A stretch of DNA of 39,168 bases, taken from the NCBI RefSeq assembly GCF_019798055.1, contig NZ_JAHOPH010000036.1:1-39168 (forward strand), in the 5' to 3' direction. This document shows, piece after piece, positions 35,685 through 39,168 of this stretch. The stretch's first letter is position 1; each line of letters starts with the position of its first letter. The DNA comes from Salsipaludibacter albus (lineage in GTDB: Bacteria > Actinomycetota > Nitriliruptoria > Nitriliruptorales > Nitriliruptoraceae). A model generated the notes under the pieces. It ran no database searches, had not been told where the DNA came from, and saw only the letters and a program-made list of their open reading frames with translations. Made by a program: the position numbers and the translations under genes.

Positions 35685-37994
35685 ATGGACCGCACGACCA
35701 ACGTGACCACCCGACCGTGGCTGCGCCCGCTCGTCCTGCTGGCCCTGCTGGCCCTCGCGCTCCCCCTGGCGACACCGAGTTCCGCCGCCGCGCCCCCCGC
35801 GGCCCGTGGTGGCTGGTCGATCGAGGTCCTGTCGTCGCCGCCGGACCAGGTGTCGGGTGGCGACGCCCGGCTCGCGATCGAGCTGCCCCCCGGCCAGGTC
35901 GGCAAGGTGGCGGTGCTCGTCGGTGACCGTGACCAGACCGACGCCTTCGTGCCGACCGGCGCGGGCCGGCTGGAGGGGGTCGTGGACGGCCTCGACCTGG
36001 GACCGAACACGGTGAGCGTGGTCCGGGCCAACAACAGCCGCGTGGCGATGTCCCAGACCGTGCTGACCAACCACCCGATCACCGGACCGATGTTCTCCGG
36101 GCCCCAGCAGCAGCCCTTCCTGTGCTCCACCCCGGGTGACTACGGCAACGCCGAGCTGGCCGGACCGGTCGACGACGACTGCTCGATGGACACCGTCGTC
36201 AGCCACAAGTACCGCACCACCGACGGCAGGTTCGTCGACTACGACCCGGATGCCCCCCGGCCCGACGACATGGCCACGACCACCACGATCGACGGCACGA
36301 CGGTGGACTACGTCGTGCGGTGGGAGCGGGGCACGATCAACCGGTTCATCTACTCGATCGCGGTGCTGTCCCCCGGCGGCGCGTCGAACGACCCCGAGAC
36401 GGCCCCGGACCTGTCGGCGTGGAACGGCCGGTTGATCTACCGCTTCCAGGGTGGGGTCGGCATCGGCCACTACCAGGGTGATCCGTCACGCAGCCGGATG
36501 CTCGAGGACCAGGCGCTGTCACGGGGCTACGCGATCGCCTACTCGACCGGCACCAAGGCCGGCGAGCACTACAACCTGGTGGTGGGCGGCGAGACGGCGA
36601 TCATGGTCAAGGACCGGTTCGTCACCCACTACGCCGACCCGGACTACACGGTCGGGCTGGGCGCGTCCGGGGGCGCGATCCAGCAGTACGTCTACGGGCA
36701 GAACCACCCGGGCCTGATCGACGCGGCGATCCCGGTGTACTCCTACCCCGACATGATCACCCAGACGATCCACGTCGGTGACTGCGAGCTGCTCGAGCGC
36801 TGGATCGACCTGCAGGTCGTGTCCGGGTCCGCGAAGTGGGCCGACTGGACGAACCGCACCCTGCTGGAGGGCATGAACGCCATCAACGGGTTCGACAACG
36901 ACTACCTGGCCGTCATGCCACCGGGCTTCCCGGCCGGCAGCTCGGAGTGCATCAACGGCTGGCGCGGCCTGTCCCCCCTGGTGCTGAACCCGAACTTCGG
37001 GACCGCCCCCGGCATCACCCCGGCGCAGCAGGCGGCCACCGAGTGGACCCACTTCGGGGACGCGATCAACGTCTACGGGCTCGCCGACGACGGGTTCGCC
37101 CGACGCACGTGGGACAACGTCGGCGTGCAGTACGGCCTGGAGTCCCTGGTCGCGGGCGACCTGACGGTCGCCGAGTTCCTCGACGTCAACGCCCGGGCGG
37201 GATCGTGGAAGAACGAGCCGGACATGGTGCAGGAGGGCTGCCCGTTCATCCAGCCGGCCTGCCCGGACCCCGCGGACCTCGCGGGGCTGGGCTTCGGCGA
37301 GATCTGGCCGGACCTGGTCGACCCGTGGTCGTGGCGCAACATGGCGCTGTCGCCCGACGGGGGCGCCACGCCGGCACCCCGTGCCAGTGCCGACCCCGGG
37401 GCCGTCGAGGCCGCCCACGAGGCGGGCCTGGTGTTCAGGGGCGAGCTCGAGATCCCCGTGATCGACTGGCGCAACTACCTCGAGCGCGAGCTCGACATGC
37501 ACAACTCGCACCAGTCGTTCGCCTCCCGCCAGCGGCTGCTCGACCACGACGGCGACGCCGGCAACCAGGTGATCTGGTTCACCGACGGCAACGACGACGG
37601 CGACGAGTACGACCAGACCGGGCTCGCCCTGGAGGTGATGGACGACTGGATGGCCGCGATCGTGGCCAACCCGCGACGCTCCGTGGCCGACAATCGTCCC
37701 CCCGCCGCCGTCGACTCGTGCTTCGATGCCTCCGGCACCCTCCTCGCGGCCGGCGAGGACGCCTGGGCCGGCATCCTCGACGATGCACCGGCCGGACCGT
37801 GCACCGAGGCGTTCCCGCTGTACTCCACGTCACGGATCCGGGCCGGCGGACCCATCACCGGCGACGTGTTCCAGTGCGACCTGCAGCCGGTCGCCGACGC
37901 GGTCCAGGCCGGCGTGTACGGCGACGTCGTCCTGGACGCCGCGGCCGTCGCACGCCTCGAGGCGATCTTCCCGACCGGCGTGTGCGACTGGTGA
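35685..37994 (+). CDS. Secreted alpha/beta-hydrolase-like protein, DUF6351 family
   Basis: Exported protein of 769 residues. A signal peptide (RPWLRPLVLLALLALALPLA, cleavage near SSAAA at about 32-36) precedes a beta-rich N-terminal domain (about 40-130). A large hydrolase-like domain follows. YTVGLGASGGAIQQYVYGQ carries a GxSGG nucleophile elbow (Ser328), and GRLIYRFQGGVGIGHYQGD lies in the position of an oxyanion-hole strand. Possible acid and base residues are in PVIDWRNYLE and DMHNSHQSF near 590-610. The cysteines (about eight) suggest disulfides. The overall pattern matches my memory of DUF6351 (PF19878); substrate and activity are unknown. The ATG at 35685 has GAAGGA 8 nt upstream. Its stop overlaps the start of the LD-carboxypeptidase gene. 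Confidence 0.82.
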   Translation: MDRTTNVTTRPWLRPLVLLALLALALPLATPSSAAAPPAARGGWSIEVLSSPPDQVSGGDARLAIELPPGQVGKVAVLVGDRDQTDAFVPTGAGRLEGVVDGLDLGPNTVSVVRANNSRVAMSQTVLTNHPITGPMFSGPQQQPFLCSTPGDYGNAELAGPVDDDCSMDTVVSHKYRTTDGRFVDYDPDAPRPDDMATTTTIDGTTVDYVVRWERGTINRFIYSIAVLSPGGASNDPETAPDLSAWNGRLIYRFQGGVGIGHYQGDPSRSRMLEDQALSRGYAIAYSTGTKAGEHYNLVVGGETAIMVKDRFVTHYADPDYTVGLGASGGAIQQYVYGQNHPGLIDAAIPVYSYPDMITQTIHVGDCELLERWIDLQVVSGSAKWADWTNRTLLEGMNAINGFDNDYLAVMPPGFPAGSSECINGWRGLSPLVLNPNFGTAPGITPAQQAATEWTHFGDAINVYGLADDGFARRTWDNVGVQYGLESLVAGDLTVAEFLDVNARAGSWKNEPDMVQEGCPFIQPACPDPADLAGLGFGEIWPDLVDPWSWRNMALSPDGGATPAPRASADPGAVEAAHEAGLVFRGELEIPVIDWRNYLERELDMHNSHQSFASRQRLLDHDGDAGNQVIWFTDGNDDGDEYDQTGLALEVMDDWMAAIVANPRRSVADNRPPAAVDSCFDASGTLLAAGEDAWAGILDDAPAGPCTEAFPLYSTSRIRAGGPITGDVFQCDLQPVADAVQAGVYGDVVLDAAAVARLEAIFPTGVCDW

Positions 37995-38944
37995 ACACCT
38001 CCGACCCGGTGGGTGGCAGCGCGACGTCGCTGACCATGCCCGAGCCCCTGCGACCCGGGGACCGCGTGGTGGTCCTGGCCCCGGCGGGGCCGGTGCCACG
38101 CGACCGCCTGGATCGGGGCCTGGCCTGGTTGCGCGCCAGTGGCTTCGACGTCGTCGAGGCGGCCGCGCTGCGTGGGCGCAGCGGCCACGGTCTGCCGTTC
38201 CTTGCCGGCGACGACGACCGCCGGCGCCACGACCTGGTCACCGCCTTGCGCGACCCGGACGTCCGCGCGGTCGTCGCGGCACGTGGCGGCGACGGCACCC
38301 CACGCCTGCTGGACGCGATGCCCTGGGACGAGCTGGCCGCGGCGCCACCCACGATCGTCGCCGGGCTGTCCGACCTCACCTGCCTGCACCAGGCGCTGGC
38401 CCGACGCCTGGGCTGGGCCACGCTGTGGTCACCGATGCCCGGCACGGCGGTGCTTGGCGGCACCGCGCCGGACGAGTGGTCCCGGGCCGGACTGCTGGCG
38501 GCACTGACGGGCCGGGGCGACCCGCTGGTGCTGGCGGGGCAGACGCTCGTGGACGGTCCTGCCGTCACGGCACCACTGGTCGGCGGCACGCTGGCGTTGC
38601 TGTCGGCGATGGTGGGCACGCCGGGCCACCAGCGCGCCGATGGGGCGATCGCGGTCCTGGAGGACGTCGGCGAGCGCCCCTACCGGATCGAGCGCTTCCT
38701 CACCCACCTGCTCCGTGCCGGCTTCTTCGACGGCTGTCGTGGGATCGCGGTCGGCGACCTCGTCGACTGCGAGCCGGCCGACCAGACGATGGCGGTCGTG
38801 GCGGACTTCGCCCGGCGGGTGGCGCTCCCGGTCGTGGTCGGCCTGTCCTTCGGACACGGACCGCGCCAGGCCTCGCTGTGGCTGGGGCGACCCGCCACAC
38901 TGGACCCGGCGACGGCGACCCTGTCCCAGGCACCTCGACCCTGA
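37991..38944 (+). CDS. ldcA: LD-carboxypeptidase (muramoyltetrapeptide carboxypeptidase, S66 family)
   Basis: Cytoplasmic serine peptidase that removes the terminal D-Ala from recycled murein tetrapeptides. It is 317 residues with no signal peptide. LRPGDRVVVLAPAGPVPRDR opens the N-terminal domain. VVAARGGDGTPRLLD is followed by IVAGLSDLTCLHQAL with nucleophile Ser127. The Glu and His of the triad are in VLEDVGERPYRIERFLTHLL (Glu224) and GLSFGHGPRQASLWLG (His289), spaced as in known LdcA enzymes. GTG at 37991 overlaps the stop of the preceding gene (GTGA); an ATG at 38036 is the alternative. It is apparently co-transcribed with the secreted DUF6351 protein. Confidence 0.92.
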   Translation: MNTSDPVGGSATSLTMPEPLRPGDRVVVLAPAGPVPRDRLDRGLAWLRASGFDVVEAAALRGRSGHGLPFLAGDDDRRRHDLVTALRDPDVRAVVAARGGDGTPRLLDAMPWDELAAAPPTIVAGLSDLTCLHQALARRLGWATLWSPMPGTAVLGGTAPDEWSRAGLLAALTGRGDPLVLAGQTLVDGPAVTAPLVGGTLALLSAMVGTPGHQRADGAIAVLEDVGERPYRIERFLTHLLRAGFFDGCRGIAVGDLVDCEPADQTMAVVADFARRVALPVVVGLSFGHGPRQASLWLGRPATLDPATATLSQAPRP

Positions 38945-38963
38945 CATCCGCACCGGAGCCCAC

Positions 38964-39168
38964 GTGGCCACGATCGCCTTCGACGTGAACGAGACCCTGC
39001 TGAGCCTGGCACCGCTCGGGCCGGTCCTCGGCGACGTGGTGGGCGATCCCGCCGCGACCGGCGAGTGGTTCGCTCGGCTGCTGCACACCTCGCTGGTCGT
39101 CGACCACCTCGACCACCACGAGCCCTTCGACCGGGTGGCGGTCCGCGCCCTGGGACGTGTCGCGGCCG
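38964..39168 (+). CDS. HAD-superfamily hydrolase, haloacid dehalogenase-like, cut by window edge
   Basis: Only the first 68 codons are present. The start MATIAFDVNETLLSLAPLGP has the HAD nucleophile motif with Asp7. GEWFARLLHTSLVVDHL follows, which is the cap-domain pattern of type II 2-haloacid dehalogenases. The GTG start at 38964 has GGAG at 38954-38957. It begins 19 bp after ldcA and is probably in the same transcript. The substrate cannot be told; many such proteins are general phosphatases. Confidence 0.8.
   Translation, partial: MATIAFDVNETLLSLAPLGPVLGDVVGDPAATGEWFARLLHTSLVVDHLDHHEPFDRVAVRALGRVAA

Noticed and set aside
32747-35926. 1059-residue plus-strand frame opposite alaS
   Set aside because: A shadow of the alaS codon pattern with no recognisable motif; AlaS motifs are complete on the other strand.

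Overview
This window is a piece of a very GC-rich (roughly 70% by eye) chromosome from an actinobacterium (Actinomycetota). The markers are MihF (the actinobacterial integration host factor), a resuscitation-promoting factor, a PriA without visible helicase motifs, and the gene chains alaS-ruvX-mltG-aroE-(A24 peptidase)-aroC-aroK-aroB-aroQ-pepP-efp-nusB-pyrR-pyrB-pyrC-carA-carB and mihF-gmk-rpoZ-coaBC-metK-priA. A class 1B dihydroorotate dehydrogenase with PyrK, plus Asp-rich proteins with acidic tails, would fit a deep-branching and perhaps salt-tolerant lineage such as Nitriliruptoria. That placement is inference. There is no rRNA, tRNA, CRISPR array, phage or insertion sequence that I can see.

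Layout. Positions 1-5149 (minus strand): mihF, gmk, rpoZ, coaBC, metK and priA (cut by the window edge), a chromosome-maintenance and cofactor operon. 5293-6135 (minus): a SAM-dependent methyltransferase. 6244-9672 (plus): menB, pyrE, a PLP aminotransferase and a 50-residue zinc-ribbon protein. 9735-12261 (minus): an AzgA-type purine permease and an adenine deaminase. 12340-21776 (minus): the pyrimidine operon, led by a PyrR-binding RNA hairpin and a 40-codon leader ORF, then pyrR, pyrB, pyrC, carA, carB, pyrK and pyrD. 21996-22859 (minus): a secreted Rpf/LysM cell-wall enzyme. 23356-23628 (plus): a small secreted protein. 23670-35515 (minus): nusB, efp, pepP, aroQ, aroB, aroK, aroC, an A24 peptidase, aroE, mltG, ruvX and alaS. 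35685-39168 (plus): a secreted DUF6351-like protein, an LD-carboxypeptidase and the start of a HAD hydrolase.

How the genes work together. The pyr operon encodes UMP synthesis as far as orotate, and pyrE continues it from a separate site on the other strand; pyrF is not in the window. The aro genes supply five consecutive shikimate-pathway steps (AroB, AroQ, AroE, AroK) plus chorismate synthase. The permease and deaminase look like an adenine uptake-and-salvage pair. Rpf, MltG and LdcA all act on peptidoglycan. Translational coupling is pervasive: about fourteen junctions share the four bases ATGA or GTGA.

The most interesting regulatory feature is the pyr leader. A PyrR-box hairpin covers the Shine-Dalgarno sequence of a 40-codon ORF whose TGA overlaps the pyrR ATG, while the position where pyrR's own ribosome-binding site would lie folds into a small hairpin. 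This suggests that PyrR represses the whole operon by controlling translation of a leader peptide.
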